Shown: one piece after another, positions 17,704 through 26,872 of the stretch
Layout: each line of letters opens with the position of its first letter
Position numbering within the stretch: position 1 is the stretch's first letter
NCBI GenBank assembly: GCA_041485905.1
Contig: JBGPKK010000001.1
Location: 62,001 to 126,000 of the forward strand
DNA: 64,000 nucleotides
Direction of reading: 5' to 3'
DNA from: JAHFUI01 sp041485905
GTDB taxonomy: Bacteria > Acidobacteriota > Vicinamibacteria > Vicinamibacterales > CAVVIG01
The notes under the pieces: model-generated
The model's input: only the letters and a program-made list of their open reading frames with translations
What the model was told of the DNA's origin: nothing
Database searches by the model: none
Position numbers and translations under genes: made by a program

Positions 17704-17880
17704 CGATATTTCTCCCGTCGCGACTGGAAGGCGGCCCAGGATCACCGCTGAAGAATACAACAAACCGGGGGCAAAAGTTTATCTTTGCGCGGCAAGGCGG
17801 TCCTGCAGCGCCCGCACCAGCGGCCCGGTGGCGGGCGGTCCGGCCGCCCACGGATCCGGGTACGTAGGATCCGCGGTCGG

Positions 17881-19110
17881 TCACGCGACCTGCCGCTCCC
17901 ACGCGGCGAGGTCCGCGTATACGCGCTCGGCGCGCCCGACGAGCGCCGCGTAGCAGGACGCCTCGTCGACGCCGGAGGCGTACACGGTGCAGACCGGCCG
18001 GCCCGCCGCCATGCGGTCGCCCGGACGGGGCACGTCGCCGACGCCCCCGGCTTCGTCGGCACCCCTTCCCACGAGCCACGCGGTCGTGTCGCCGACGGTC
18101 ACGTTGCGCCGCGCGAACACCACCGCCTTGCCCACCGCGTCAATCCCTCCAGGGCCGCCAGGGCCGCACCGCACCTGCGCGAGATCGAACGCAGGCAGCG
18201 TGCCGCCGACGCACGCTGCAACGTGCGCGCCGAACACAGACAGCCCGCATGCGCGTTCCACAAGATCCATCGACGAGGACCACCGCGGGTTCACTTCGAT
18301 CGCGTACGGAACGCCGCCTCGGGCGATGAAGTCGACGCCATTGACGCCGACAAGGTCGAAGTCCTCGGCCACTGCGCGGGCGAGCGCGCACGCTCGATCC
18401 ACCAGCTCGACATCGCCGGTCGCGAGGATGTTCCCGCAGTACCGGTATCCTGCTGCGCCGAAGGCGTGGTCGCCGACGATCTGTCGAGACACGGCGAGCG
18501 GGACCGCGCGTCCGCCGGCCGCGACGAACACCACCGAGCCGGGCGTTCCCTCGACGAGCTCCTGCAGATAACAGCCGCGAGGGATGAGCGTGCCGCGGCG
18601 CCAGGCTCGCACGCGGTGTCCTCCTCCCGACTTCAACGGCTTCACGAGCCAGCGATGTCGATGTAGGTCGGACCTTATTAGGTCCGCCGCCTCAATGAGG
18701 TCCGCCGACTCAGGCGCCACATGCACGATGGGCGCGGCAATCCCCCGCCGACCGAGCGCTTCTGCCACGAGCAGCGGATCGCGTACGCGCCACAGCACCG
18801 CCGGCGCGTTTCCCCACAGCGCGCGTCCGGCAGCGAGCGCGGTCACGGCGTTGGGATGATTCTCGAAGCTCGAAAGGTACGCGACCGCGTCGCACTCGAT
18901 GCCGCGGCCGGCCCGCGCCGCAGCGTGCGCGGTGAAGCGGCGCCCAAGCGAGCGGTTACGGACCGACGGGTGCTGATCGAGATCGCCGAACGCGTCGATC
19001 GCCGTCACCGTGAAGCCGGCCCGCGCCGCCGATGTCGCGGCCGCGCGCGTCGAGACCCCTGCGATGAGGACGCGTGCAGCCGGCGACGTGGCAGCGCCCG
19101 GCCTCTCCAC
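17881..19110 (-). CDS. ATP-grasp protein of the H4MPT gene cluster
   Basis: About 410 residues. The N-terminal 110 residues are a pre-ATP-grasp Rossmann-like domain (ARVLIAGVSTRAAATSAARA). ATP-grasp features follow: RWLVKPLKSGGGHRVRAW (ATP-binding Lys and Gly loop), YLQELVEGTPGSVVFVA, and DLVGVNGVDFIARGG with PYAIEVNPRWSSS (Mg ligands E and N). ATP-grasp genes occur in methylotroph H4MPT clusters and in methanogens, where some ligate amino acids to cofactors. A role in H4MPT or methanofuran side-chain ligation is inference. Start is uncertain: GTG 19110 directly follows the upstream stop, while TTG 19125 would overlap it by 14 bp. Confidence 0.8.
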   Translation of the reverse strand: MERPGAATSPAARVLIAGVSTRAAATSAARAGFTVTAIDAFGDLDQHPSVRNRSLGRRFTAHAAARAGRGIECDAVAYLSSFENHPNAVTALAAGRALWGNAPAVLWRVRDPLLVAEALGRRGIAAPIVHVAPESADLIEAADLIRSDLHRHRWLVKPLKSGGGHRVRAWRRGTLIPRGCYLQELVEGTPGSVVFVAAGGRAVPLAVSRQIVGDHAFGAAGYRYCGNILATGDVELVDRACALARAVAEDFDLVGVNGVDFIARGGVPYAIEVNPRWSSSMDLVERACGLSVFGAHVAACVGGTLPAFDLAQVRCGPGGPGGIDAVGKAVVFARRNVTVGDTTAWLVGRGADEAGGVGDVPRPGDRMAAGRPVCTVYASGVDEASCYAALVGRAERVYADLAAWERQVA

Positions 19111-19111
19111 C

Positions 19112-20209
19112 TCACGCCATCCCAACGCGCAATCGCGCCGCAGCCGGCGAGATCACGTGCAGATGATCGAGCACCGTGCCGGACGCCTCGCGGATGCGCA
19201 GCGCATCGACGATCGGCGCCGACCGACCGCCCGCAAGCCCGTCGGCGATCAACGCGGCGCCTTGGGCCGCCTGACTGGCTGTCGGGGCGAAGCCGGTGAG
19301 GACGTGCACCGAGGCATCGGCTCTCACGCCGGCGAGGCGCCGCGCGAACTCCTCCGGGACGCCGGCGACGCGAGCCACCCGTCCGGACAGAATCACCTCA
19401 CGTGATTGCGGCACCGCCACTGCGAGCGCCGCCACGGCTTTCACAGCACTCTCGACGTAGGCGTCCCACGCCAGGTGGCCGCGTGGCGTGCTCGGCGCCG
19501 CGAGCGACTCGGCCGTCGCCGCGGGCGCTCCAGCGATCGTCGCGGCGCCGCCCCCGAAGAGCAGGTCCTTCGAAACGGAGCCTGCGAGGAACGCGACCTC
19601 GCCGTCGAGCGCGCCGGCGGCGCGCGCGCCGAGCGGTCCGGACGACCCGCCAACGCCGTCGACGATGGCACCGCGATCGACGGCGATCGCCGCCGTGAAC
19701 GCGCCGCCCAATTCGAGCAGGATGAACGAGACGTCTTGCACGGCGCACGCGCGTCGTTCGGTCTGCTCGCGCACAGCCAGCGCGGCCGCGCACACCTTGT
19801 CCGCGGTGCCCATATCGACGCGGTTCACTTTCCGGTGCGCGGGTACCGACGGAAGGTGCACGACGCCGGGCGTGAAGACCACCGGCATCGAGGAGCGCGC
19901 CAGGACCCGCATCAGCGACCGGAGTCCTTCGATCCCTCCGGACTCTCCCTCGGCCGCCAGGCAGGCGAGCCGAAGGTCATCGTCTGTGAGGTCGCGGGCC
20001 ATCGTGAGCGGCAGGCCGTAACCGGATGGTCCCGCGACGAGATCCAGCGGAGCGGCGCGATGAGCCGCGTCGAGCAATCCCGCGAGCACCGACGGATCGA
20101 TGAGCGCCTCGGACGTCGGAAGCGATCGGTCGAGGAAGACATGCCCATCGTCGAGTCCACAGACGTCGATGCTCACTGTGCCGGGGTCGATCCCGATCAC
20201 GCGCGGCAT
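19112..20209 (-). CDS. DUF1464 (ASKHA-fold) protein, H4MPT-linked
   Basis: 365 residues from ATG 20209. The N-terminus VIGIDPGTVSIDVCGLDDG is an actin/sugar-kinase-like phosphate-1 loop, and later motifs (LELGGAFTAAIAVDRGAI, GGGAATIAG, LSGRVARVAGV) fit an ASKHA fold. The pattern matches DUF1464, a family otherwise typical of methanogenic archaea. Its function is not established. It lies between mtdB and the ATP-grasp gene in a tight cluster, so a role in H4MPT/methanofuran biosynthesis or an unknown C1 step is plausible. Confidence 0.78.
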   Translation of the reverse strand: MPRVIGIDPGTVSIDVCGLDDGHVFLDRSLPTSEALIDPSVLAGLLDAAHRAAPLDLVAGPSGYGLPLTMARDLTDDDLRLACLAAEGESGGIEGLRSLMRVLARSSMPVVFTPGVVHLPSVPAHRKVNRVDMGTADKVCAAALAVREQTERRACAVQDVSFILLELGGAFTAAIAVDRGAIVDGVGGSSGPLGARAAGALDGEVAFLAGSVSKDLLFGGGAATIAGAPAATAESLAAPSTPRGHLAWDAYVESAVKAVAALAVAVPQSREVILSGRVARVAGVPEEFARRLAGVRADASVHVLTGFAPTASQAAQGAALIADGLAGGRSAPIVDALRIREASGTVLDHLHVISPAAARLRVGMA

Positions 20210-20227
20210 GGGAAAAGTCCTTGGTCC

Positions 20228-21100
20228 CTAAGTACCGGTGCGAGCGATTTCAGCGATCGTCTCGGCATCGAGCACGAGATCGTTTTTTTCGAACAGGCGG
20301 AAGATGCACGCGTTGTGGATCTTCATCTTCAGACTACCGACGCCCAAGGCCCCGAACACCGTCACACCCTCACGCTCCACGCCATCGTCGGTGACGTCAA
20401 TGCCTTCCACGCCGAGCGGCGGGACAGCGTTGACGTCGGCCACGCCGCGCAGTCCGGCGCGTCCGGCCCAGGCGTCGCGCGGGATCAGACAGACGCCGGC
20501 CGGACCCGCGTTGAGGAGCAGCTCGGCTCCCTCGCCGGCACCGATGACGGCGGCCGCCTGCGAGCGGTCGGCCAGCGTCGCCGCGCGCACGGTGCCGCCG
20601 AAACGCTGCCGGATCCGCTCGACAACCTGCGCGCCTGGCTCGGGCCGGCGGGAGGTGATGGTGACGTCGGCGCCAGCCTGCGCAAGAAGGCCGGCCGCTC
20701 GCATGCCGACAGGACCCGTACCGGCCGTCACCACAGCGCGACGTCCCTGAAGACTGCCGCCGGCGGCCTGCTGCAGCTTCGCAACCGCGGCGGACGCCGT
20801 CGTGTTCGATCCGTTCGAGTCGAGCATCACCGACACGCGCAGCGGGCCGAAGAACGTCTTCCGCACGGCCGCGAGGAGCTTCTCGCCCACGGCCATGTCG
20901 GTCCCGCCGATGAAGATCGCAGAGTGGCGGAGATCCTTGGGGCCTCGCGTGAACATCGCGCCGTACACGAGATCGCGGACCGCCTCCTCCGTCACGCTGC
21001 CGTAGCTCAGGACTTCGTCAGCACCAGCGTCAAAGGCGACGATGCGATCGAAGACGCTCGGGTGCGGAGAGCTGTCGAGGTGGAGGAGCAGGTTCTTCAT
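20228..21100 (-). CDS. mtdB: Methylene-H4MPT dehydrogenase, NAD(P)-dependent
   Basis: 290 residues from ATG 21100. It oxidises methylene-H4MPT to methenyl-H4MPT with NAD(P) in the cytoplasm. It aligns from memory with methylotroph MtdB through its length: LLLHLDSSPHPSVFDRIVAF, MFTRGPKDLRHSAIFIGG, FFGPLRVSVMLDSNGSNTTA, the nucleotide-binding AVVTAGTGPVGMRAAGLLAQ, VADVNAVPPLGVEGIDV and FGALGVGSLKMKIHNACI. It sits between fae and the DUF1464 gene, which supports the assignment. No cyclohydrolase gene (mch) was found in the window. Confidence 0.95.
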   Translation of the reverse strand: MKNLLLHLDSSPHPSVFDRIVAFDAGADEVLSYGSVTEEAVRDLVYGAMFTRGPKDLRHSAIFIGGTDMAVGEKLLAAVRKTFFGPLRVSVMLDSNGSNTTASAAVAKLQQAAGGSLQGRRAVVTAGTGPVGMRAAGLLAQAGADVTITSRRPEPGAQVVERIRQRFGGTVRAATLADRSQAAAVIGAGEGAELLLNAGPAGVCLIPRDAWAGRAGLRGVADVNAVPPLGVEGIDVTDDGVEREGVTVFGALGVGSLKMKIHNACIFRLFEKNDLVLDAETIAEIARTGT

Positions 21101-21197
21101 AATCCCAAGGCAGGATGGAGGGACAAGGCGAGCGGGAACCGCGCCGGGAGAGACGCACGAGGGCGACAACCGCGCGTCGCCCTCGCGCTGAGGGTTT

Positions 21198-21710
21198 CTA
21201 GCCTTCGGCGCCGCCCGCGAACGGGTGCTTCGCCGTCTTCGATTTCGTGATGACCTCGTCGGCCTTCGGGATCCCCTTCAGGGCGCGGCTGATCGATTCC
21301 TTGGTTGCCTTGTAGTTGAAGTCGAAGATCTTCTTGTCGTCTTTCGCATCCCAGTGGATGAACACGCCGACAAGCACGCAGTAGTCGTCCACTTTGTCTT
21401 TCGGGATGGTGCCATCGGCCACCGAGTCGACGACCGCCCGCGCCACCGCCGCCTGCGCCGGCCCGAACATCTGCACCGCCTGCGTGGCGCCCTTGATCGT
21501 GACCTTGTTGAAGAGGATCGTGTCGGGCTTGGCCGCCAGGTTCGGCGTCACGACCGCGAGGAGGGTGCTGAAGCCGTCCTTCTGATTCGAGAGGGCATGA
21601 ACGAAGGCAGACCCCGCAGGTCCCGATTTCGATCCGATGATCAGATCGATGTGCGCGATCTCATTCCCGTCGCCGACCAGCGATTCACCGATGAAAAAGT
21701 CCGTTGCCAT
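21198..21710 (-). CDS. fae: Formaldehyde-activating enzyme
   Basis: 170 residues from ATG 21710, preceded by AAGGAG. Fae condenses formaldehyde with H4MPT to methylene-H4MPT. Characteristic segments are FIGESLVGDGNEIAHIDLII (catalytic His in AHIDL), SKSGPAGSAFVHALSNQKDG, TLLAVVTPNLAAKPDTILFN, KVTIKGATQAVQMFGPAQAA and VFIHWDAKDDKKIFDFNYKA. Length matches the family (about 170). It is the first gene of the minus-strand H4MPT block, with a 168-bp divergent region shared with coxS that must hold both promoters. Confidence 0.96.
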   Translation of the reverse strand: MATDFFIGESLVGDGNEIAHIDLIIGSKSGPAGSAFVHALSNQKDGFSTLLAVVTPNLAAKPDTILFNKVTIKGATQAVQMFGPAQAAVARAVVDSVADGTIPKDKVDDYCVLVGVFIHWDAKDDKKIFDFNYKATKESISRALKGIPKADEVITKSKTAKHPFAGGAEG

Positions 21711-21878
21711 GTGGAACCACTCCTTTCAAAACAAATTAGGTAAAGTCTTGCTGAGAGCTGGCCGTGCATGGTCGCGACGCGACGGAGTGGCACGCCAAGC
21801 GCGGGAGTATATCATCACGAGCGCTGGACGCGACCGGCGGCCTACAATACCCGAAATTCGTGCAGCGGAGGTGACATC

Positions 21879-22358
21879 GTGAAAGTGCCCGTCGGCATCA
21901 CCGTCAACGGCCGTCGCTATCAACGCGACGTCGAACCGCGTCAGCTCCTGGTGCATTTCATCCGCGACCTCGGTGGCGTCACGGGTACCAAGATCGGGTG
22001 CGACACCAGTCAGTGCGGTGCGTGCACGGTGCTGCTCGACGGCGTGGCGATCAGGTCATGTACCTGTCTGGCCGTGCAGGTGGACGGTAGCGCCGTCACG
22101 ACTATCGAAGGACTCGCACCCCCCGGCAAGCTGCACCCGCTCCAGGAGGCGTTCTGGAACAAGCACGGGTTACAGTGCGGCTTCTGCACGCCGGGCATGA
22201 TCCTGGCGTCCCACGAGCTGCTTCGCCAGAATCCAACGCCGAGCGACGCGGAGATTCGGCACGGCCTGGAAGGCAACATGTGCCGGTGCACCGGCTACCA
22301 GAACATCGTGCGCGCGGTTCGAGAAGCCTCGATCACGATGGGAGGGAAACAGCCATGA
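21879..22358 (+). CDS. coxS: CO dehydrogenase-type small [2Fe-2S] subunit
   Basis: 159 residues from GTG 21879, chosen because GGAGG lies 8 bases upstream and the protein then begins at the family-typical VPVGITVNGRRYQRDVEP. Two [2Fe-2S] clusters are visible: a plant-type CDTSQCGACTVLLDG (with the fourth Cys in SCTCLAV) and the C-terminal pair CGFCTPGMI and CRCTGYQNI. It passes electrons from the molybdenum subunit to FAD. The stop overlaps the coxL start by 4 bases (ATGA), so translation is coupled. Confidence 0.94.
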   Translation: MKVPVGITVNGRRYQRDVEPRQLLVHFIRDLGGVTGTKIGCDTSQCGACTVLLDGVAIRSCTCLAVQVDGSAVTTIEGLAPPGKLHPLQEAFWNKHGLQCGFCTPGMILASHELLRQNPTPSDAEIRHGLEGNMCRCTGYQNIVRAVREASITMGGKQP

Positions 22359-24730
22359 GCTCCCGAATTTTTGGCTCAGGCATCCGGCGGCGGGAAGATC
22401 CGCGGCTGATTACCGGGACCGCGTTGTACACCGACGATCTGACGCTGCCGGCGATGGTCCACGCGGCCATGCTGCGCAGCCCGCACGCCTACGCGCGCAT
22501 CACGAGGATTGACGTCAGCCGCGCGAAAGCGGCGCCGGGCGTGCTGGCCGCCTACACGGCCGCGGACATCGACGCGCTGAAGCCGGTGCCGTGCGCGTGG
22601 CTGCTGCCGAACGCGAACCTCAAGATCGCCGGCTACCCGTGCATGGCCAGGGACACCGTCCGCTACGTCGGCGACATCGTGGCGGTCGTCGTCGCCGAGA
22701 CCGCGTATCAGGCGTACGACGCGCTCGATCTCCTCGAGGTGGACTACGACGCGTTGCCCGCAGTCACCGATCCAAAGGCAGCGGCCCAGCCCGGCGCGCC
22801 GCAGCTGCACGCCGACATACCAAACAACGAGGCGTTTCACTGGGTGGTGGCTGGCGGCGATATCGACGCCGCCTTCAAGAACGCTGAAGTCATCGTCAAG
22901 GAGCGCATCGTTCAGCAACGGCTCATTCCCAACGCGATGGAGCCACGGGCCGCGCTCGCGCAGTGGAGCGGCGCGTCGGGAGAGCTGACGCTCTGGAACA
23001 CGACCCAGAACCCCCACATCCTCCGCTACCTCACCTCGGTCGTCACCGGCGTGCCGGAAGACAAGCTGCGTGTGGTCGCCCCTGAAGTCGGCGGCGGGTT
23101 TGGCAGCAAGATCGCGGCGTATCCGGCGGACTTCATCACCTGTTTCTGCGCGATGACCTTGAATCGGCCGGTCAAGTGGAACGAAACGCGCAGCGAGAAC
23201 TATCAGGCGACAACGCACGGCCGCGATCACATCCAGGAGGTCGAGCTCGCCGCGAAGAAGGACGGGACGATCCTCGGACTGCGCGCCGAGATCTGGGCGG
23301 GCATGGGCGCGTATCTGTCGACGGCGGCGCCCGGCATCCCGACGATTCTGCACGGCCTGATGCTGTCGGGCGTGTACAACCTGCCCGCCGTCAAGGAACA
23401 CGTCCACGGCGTATATACCAACGCCACGCCGGTCGAGGCGTATCGCGGCGCCGGACGACCCGAAGCGACGTTCATGATCGAACGCATGATGGACAAGCTG
23501 GCGAGCACGATCGGGATGGATCCGGTTGACCTGCGGTTGAAGAACATGATCCCGCGCTTCGAGAACGGGCACACGGTCATCACCGGGCTCACCTACGACA
23601 GCGGCGACTACCCGGCGGGATTGAAGAAGATCCTGGATCACGTGAAGTACAAGGAGCTGCGCAAGGAGCAGGCGGACGCGCGCAAGAAGGGACGCTACAT
23701 CGGCATCGGCGTGGCGTCCTACGTCGAGATCTGCGGACTCGGGCCGTCACAGGTCGCCGGCGCGATCGGCTTCCAGGGAGGTCTGTGGGAAAGCGCCATC
23801 GTGCGCGTCCATCCCACAGGGAAGGTTCACGTCTTCATCGGCGCGTCGCCGCACGGTCAAGGCGAAGAGACGACGTTCGCCCAGCTCGTCGCCAGCGAGA
23901 TCGGCGTCGATACCAACGACGTCAAGGTGTTTCACGGCGACACCGACGTCACCCCGATGGGATGGGGCACCTACGGCAGCCGGACGACCGCGGTCGGCGG
24001 TGCGGCCCTGATCCTCGCGACGCGCAAGGTCAAGGAGAAGGCCAAGGTCATTGCCGCGCACCTGCTCGAAGCCTCGGTCGAGGACATGGACTACGCCGAC
24101 GGCAGGTTCTTCGTGAAGGGATCGCCCGACAAGGCGAAGACGATTCAGGAGGTCGCGCTGATGGCGCACCTGTCGTGGAACATGCCGAAGGACGTCGAGT
24201 CGGGACTCGAGGCGTCGATGTTCTACGACCCGCCCAACTTTACGTATCCGTTCGGATCGCACGTCGCGGTGGTCGAAGTCGATCCGGAGACGGGACAGAT
24301 CGATCTCAAGCGGTACGTCGCGCTCGACGACTGCGGCCCGCAGATCAATCCGGTCATCGTCGAAGGCCAGGTGCACGGCGGCGTCGTGCAGGGTCTGGGT
24401 CAGGCGCTCTGGGAAGAAGCGGTGTACGACGAGAACGGGCAGCTGGTCACGGGGTCGATGCTCGACTACGCCCTGCCCCGCGCCGACACGCTCTGCGACA
24501 TCGAGGTGATTTCGACGGTCACGCCGTCGCCGCATCATCCGCTTGGACTCAAAGGCGTTGGCGAAGCCGGCACGATCGCGTCGACCGTGACGATGTACAG
24601 CGCCGTGATGGACGGGCTCGCGCCCCTGGGCGTCCAGCCGCTTCGGATGCCGATGACGGCCGAACGCGTGTGGCGGGCCATTCAAGAGGGCAAAGCGCAA
24701 AGGGCAGAGGGCAAAGCGCAGAAGGCATAG
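22355..24730 (+). CDS. coxL: Molybdenum hydroxylase large subunit, form II CoxL type
   Basis: 791 residues. Xanthine-dehydrogenase-family molybdopterin subunit with GSGIRRREDPRLITG at the N-terminus, EVGGGFGSK for pterin binding (residue 245 region), AYRGAGR at 362-368 and GVGEAGT with the catalytic Glu near the C-terminus. Form I CO dehydrogenases carry AYxCSFR, whereas AYRGAGR marks form II, whose true substrate is often uncertain. The last dozen codons (GKAQRAEGKAQKA) and the stop lie within a GGGCAAA-type repeat. Neighbours S, M and D support a working enzyme. Confidence 0.92.
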   Translation: MSSRIFGSGIRRREDPRLITGTALYTDDLTLPAMVHAAMLRSPHAYARITRIDVSRAKAAPGVLAAYTAADIDALKPVPCAWLLPNANLKIAGYPCMARDTVRYVGDIVAVVVAETAYQAYDALDLLEVDYDALPAVTDPKAAAQPGAPQLHADIPNNEAFHWVVAGGDIDAAFKNAEVIVKERIVQQRLIPNAMEPRAALAQWSGASGELTLWNTTQNPHILRYLTSVVTGVPEDKLRVVAPEVGGGFGSKIAAYPADFITCFCAMTLNRPVKWNETRSENYQATTHGRDHIQEVELAAKKDGTILGLRAEIWAGMGAYLSTAAPGIPTILHGLMLSGVYNLPAVKEHVHGVYTNATPVEAYRGAGRPEATFMIERMMDKLASTIGMDPVDLRLKNMIPRFENGHTVITGLTYDSGDYPAGLKKILDHVKYKELRKEQADARKKGRYIGIGVASYVEICGLGPSQVAGAIGFQGGLWESAIVRVHPTGKVHVFIGASPHGQGEETTFAQLVASEIGVDTNDVKVFHGDTDVTPMGWGTYGSRTTAVGGAALILATRKVKEKAKVIAAHLLEASVEDMDYADGRFFVKGSPDKAKTIQEVALMAHLSWNMPKDVESGLEASMFYDPPNFTYPFGSHVAVVEVDPETGQIDLKRYVALDDCGPQINPVIVEGQVHGGVVQGLGQALWEEAVYDENGQLVTGSMLDYALPRADTLCDIEVISTVTPSPHHPLGLKGVGEAGTIASTVTMYSAVMDGLAPLGVQPLRMPMTAERVWRAIQEGKAQRAEGKAQKA

Positions 24731-24790
24731 GGCAAAGCGCAGAGGGCATAGGGCAAAGGGGTTTTTGCCCTTTGCCTTTTGCCTTTTGCA
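24686..24790. repeat. GGGCAAA-type short tandem repeat with hairpin
   Basis: Degenerate seven-base units related to GGGCAAA and GGGCAGA fill the coxL end and the coxL-coxM gap. Near 24750-24775 the unit inverts (TTTGCCC), giving a hairpin with a run of five T at its centre. The coxL stop codon (in GGCATAG) belongs to the repeat. Copies of the family also lie at 28906-28977 and 29487-29523. Confidence 0.8.
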
Positions 24791-24806
24791 CTACGAGGTT
24801 CTTCTT

Positions 24807-25673
24807 ATGTATGCATCAGAGTTCGACTACTACCGCGCCGGCACCGTGGCGGAAGCCGGCGAGCTTCTGCGGAAATATCCTGGCGCCAAACTCCTGGCCG
24901 GCGGCCACAGCCTGATTCCGCTGCTGAAACTGCGTCTCGCCGCGCCACCCGCGCTCATCGACATCGGCCGCATCGTGGAGCTCAAAGGCGTGACGGTCAC
25001 AGGGGGAACCGTCCGCATCGGCGCGCTCACCACGCATGCCGATCTGGCGGCCTCCAACGCGCTAGGCGAGAGTTGCCCTGCGCTCGCCGAGGCGGCGCAA
25101 CAGGTGGGCGATCCGGCGGTGCGAAACCGGGGGACCATCGGCGGCAACGTCGCTCACGCCGATCCGGCGTCGGACCTGCCGACGGTGCTCACCGCGCTCG
25201 GCGCACGGTTCACCATCGCCGGGCCGCGCGGAACGAGGACCGTCGACGCCGGCGGTTTTTTCACCGGCATGATGACCACCGCGCTCGACGATCAGGATCT
25301 GCTCACGGCGATCGAAATTCCCGCGAAGCAGAAGGGCCAGGGCATGGCGTACGTGAAATTCTCGCATCCGGCGTCGCGCTACGCCGTCATCGGCGTCGCC
25401 GCGAGCGTCACGGTGACCGGCGGTACGTGTACTGCCGCAGGCGTGGCGATCGGCGGGCTCGTCCCCACGGCCACGCGCGCCCGGTCGGTTGAGAAGGCGC
25501 TCGTCGGTCAGCCGCTGTCGGCCGACGCCATTGCGAAGGCGGCCCATCAGATCGCGCAGGACTTGGGAGCCGACATCCTCGGCGATCTCTACGCATCGGC
25601 CGATTACCGCAAGGCGGTCGCGCCGGTGTGGGTGAAGCGAGCGCTCACCGCGGCGGCGGATCGCGCACGATAA
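24807..25673 (+). CDS. coxM: CO dehydrogenase-type FAD-binding medium subunit
   Basis: 288 residues from ATG 24807. FAD-binding PCMH fold with AKLLAGGHSLIPLLKLRL (the AGGHS loop), IGALTTHADLAAS, and RNRGTIGGNVAHADPASDLP (TIGGN loop), followed by the CODH C-terminal domain (AYVKFSHPASRYAVIGVAAS). It takes electrons from CoxS. The gene follows coxL after the short repeat and precedes coxD by 3 bp. Confidence 0.94.
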   Translation: MYASEFDYYRAGTVAEAGELLRKYPGAKLLAGGHSLIPLLKLRLAAPPALIDIGRIVELKGVTVTGGTVRIGALTTHADLAASNALGESCPALAEAAQQVGDPAVRNRGTIGGNVAHADPASDLPTVLTALGARFTIAGPRGTRTVDAGGFFTGMMTTALDDQDLLTAIEIPAKQKGQGMAYVKFSHPASRYAVIGVAASVTVTGGTCTAAGVAIGGLVPTATRARSVEKALVGQPLSADAIAKAAHQIAQDLGADILGDLYASADYRKAVAPVWVKRALTAAADRAR

Positions 25674-25676
25674 AAG

Positions 25677-26576
25677 GTGGTTCCCGCATCCATCGACGAG
25701 CTGCAGGCGCTTCTCGAGCGACAGCTCTACATCGCCGATCGCGGCCTCGCGACCTCCATCTATCTCGCGCTGAAGCTGCAGCGTCCGCTGCTGCTCGAGG
25801 GCGAGGCCGGTGTCGGCAAGACCGAAGTCGCCAAAGTGCTGGCTGCTGCCTTCGACACCGACCTGATCCGCCTCCAATGTTACGAAGGCCTCGACATCAG
25901 CCATGCGGTGTACGAATGGAACTACGCGCGGCAGTTGCTGGAGATCCGGTTGATGGAAGCATCCGGCGCAGTGGATCGCCAGAAGGCTGCGAGCGAGCTG
26001 TTCGGCGAAGAATTTCTCATCAGGCGGCCGCTGCTTCAGGCGCTGTCGAACCGCGGGACGCGGCCGGTTCTCCTGATCGACGAGCTGGATCGCGCTGACG
26101 AAGAGTTCGAGGGCTATTTGCTCGAGCTGCTCAGCGACTTTCAAATCACGATTCCCGAGATTGGCACGATCCGCGCCGGCACTCCGCCGATTGTCATCAT
26201 CACGTCGAACCGGACCCGCGAGCTGCACGACGCGCTGAAGCGGCGCTGCCTGTATTTCTGGATCGATTACCCGGACGCTCAGAAAGAGCTTCGCATCGTC
26301 ACGACGAAACTGCCGGGCGCGCCCGCGCGGCTGGCTGAGCAGGTGACCGCATTCGTCCAGGAGCTCCGCGCGATGGATCTTTACAAAGCCGCCGGCGTCT
26401 CCGAGACACTGGACTGGGTCGCCGCGCTCGTCGCGCTCGATCGCCAGGAGCTCGACGCCGACGCGATCGAGCAGACGCTCGGCATCCTGCTCAAGAACCA
26501 GGAAGACATTCAGGCGATGCGCGGCGGGCGGATCTCGGAGCTGCTCAATCGCACTCGATCTGCTTCGCTCGGATAA
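25677..26576 (+). CDS. coxD: MoxR-type AAA ATPase, CoxD-like
   Basis: 299 residues from GTG 25677, starting 3 bp after the coxM stop. Walker A is GEAGVGKTE, Walker B is LLIDELDRADEEFEG, and sensor 1 lies in IVIITSNRTREL. CoxD proteins are MoxR-class ATPases that, with the VWA protein CoxE, are needed to mature the molybdenum-copper or molybdenum site of CODH-type enzymes. Its partner coxE lies 1.2 kb away, separated by two minus-strand genes. The 3' end overlaps the small minus-strand gene by about 32 bases. Confidence 0.9.
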   Translation: MVPASIDELQALLERQLYIADRGLATSIYLALKLQRPLLLEGEAGVGKTEVAKVLAAAFDTDLIRLQCYEGLDISHAVYEWNYARQLLEIRLMEASGAVDRQKAASELFGEEFLIRRPLLQALSNRGTRPVLLIDELDRADEEFEGYLLELLSDFQITIPEIGTIRAGTPPIVIITSNRTRELHDALKRRCLYFWIDYPDAQKELRIVTTKLPGAPARLAEQVTAFVQELRAMDLYKAAGVSETLDWVAALVALDRQELDADAIEQTLGILLKNQEDIQAMRGGRISELLNRTRSASLG

Positions 26577-26748
26577 AGATCATCGGGTCTTTGCACACCA
26601 GCGTTTCGTTGTCCTTCGTCACCTCCCATCCTTTCAGGATTCCGTTGCGAAGGACAAGGGCCGGCTCGTCAGCCAACAAAAATACACTTCCCATTCCGAG
26701 CGCGACACCTACCACGATTCCGACACACAGAACCCGAATTGACGGCAT
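26545..26748 (-). CDS. Small exported or anchored protein, unknown function
   Basis: 67 residues from ATG 26748 (ATG 26766 would add six). An N-terminal hydrophobic segment (LCVGIVVGVALGMGSVFLL) is a signal peptide or anchor. The tail reads ILKGWEVTKDNETLVCKDPM and ends AKQIECD, with two cysteines. It overlaps the end of coxD on the other strand. I do not recognise the family. Codon pattern and a sensible signal sequence suggest a real gene. Confidence 0.55.
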   Translation of the reverse strand: MPSIRVLCVGIVVGVALGMGSVFLLADEPALVLRNGILKGWEVTKDNETLVCKDPMIFIRAKQIECD

Positions 26749-26872
26749 GCGTCGGAACAACTGCAAATGACGCGCCGGTTGAGATTGTTGGGGTTTTGAA
26801 AGCCAGCAGCCTGGAAGGGGGCAATTCTTGTCCCGGTGCCGATGGCGTCTAATGGCAGATTCTGCGTCTCTG

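Noticed and set aside
19406..21250. 614-codon plus-strand open frame
   Set aside because: It is antisense to DUF1464 and mtdB, which have clear family motifs; composition is typical of a shadow frame.
22355..24730. Aerobic CO dehydrogenase of form I
   Set aside because: The active-site motif is AYRGAGR, not AYxCSFR, so CO oxidation should not be assumed.
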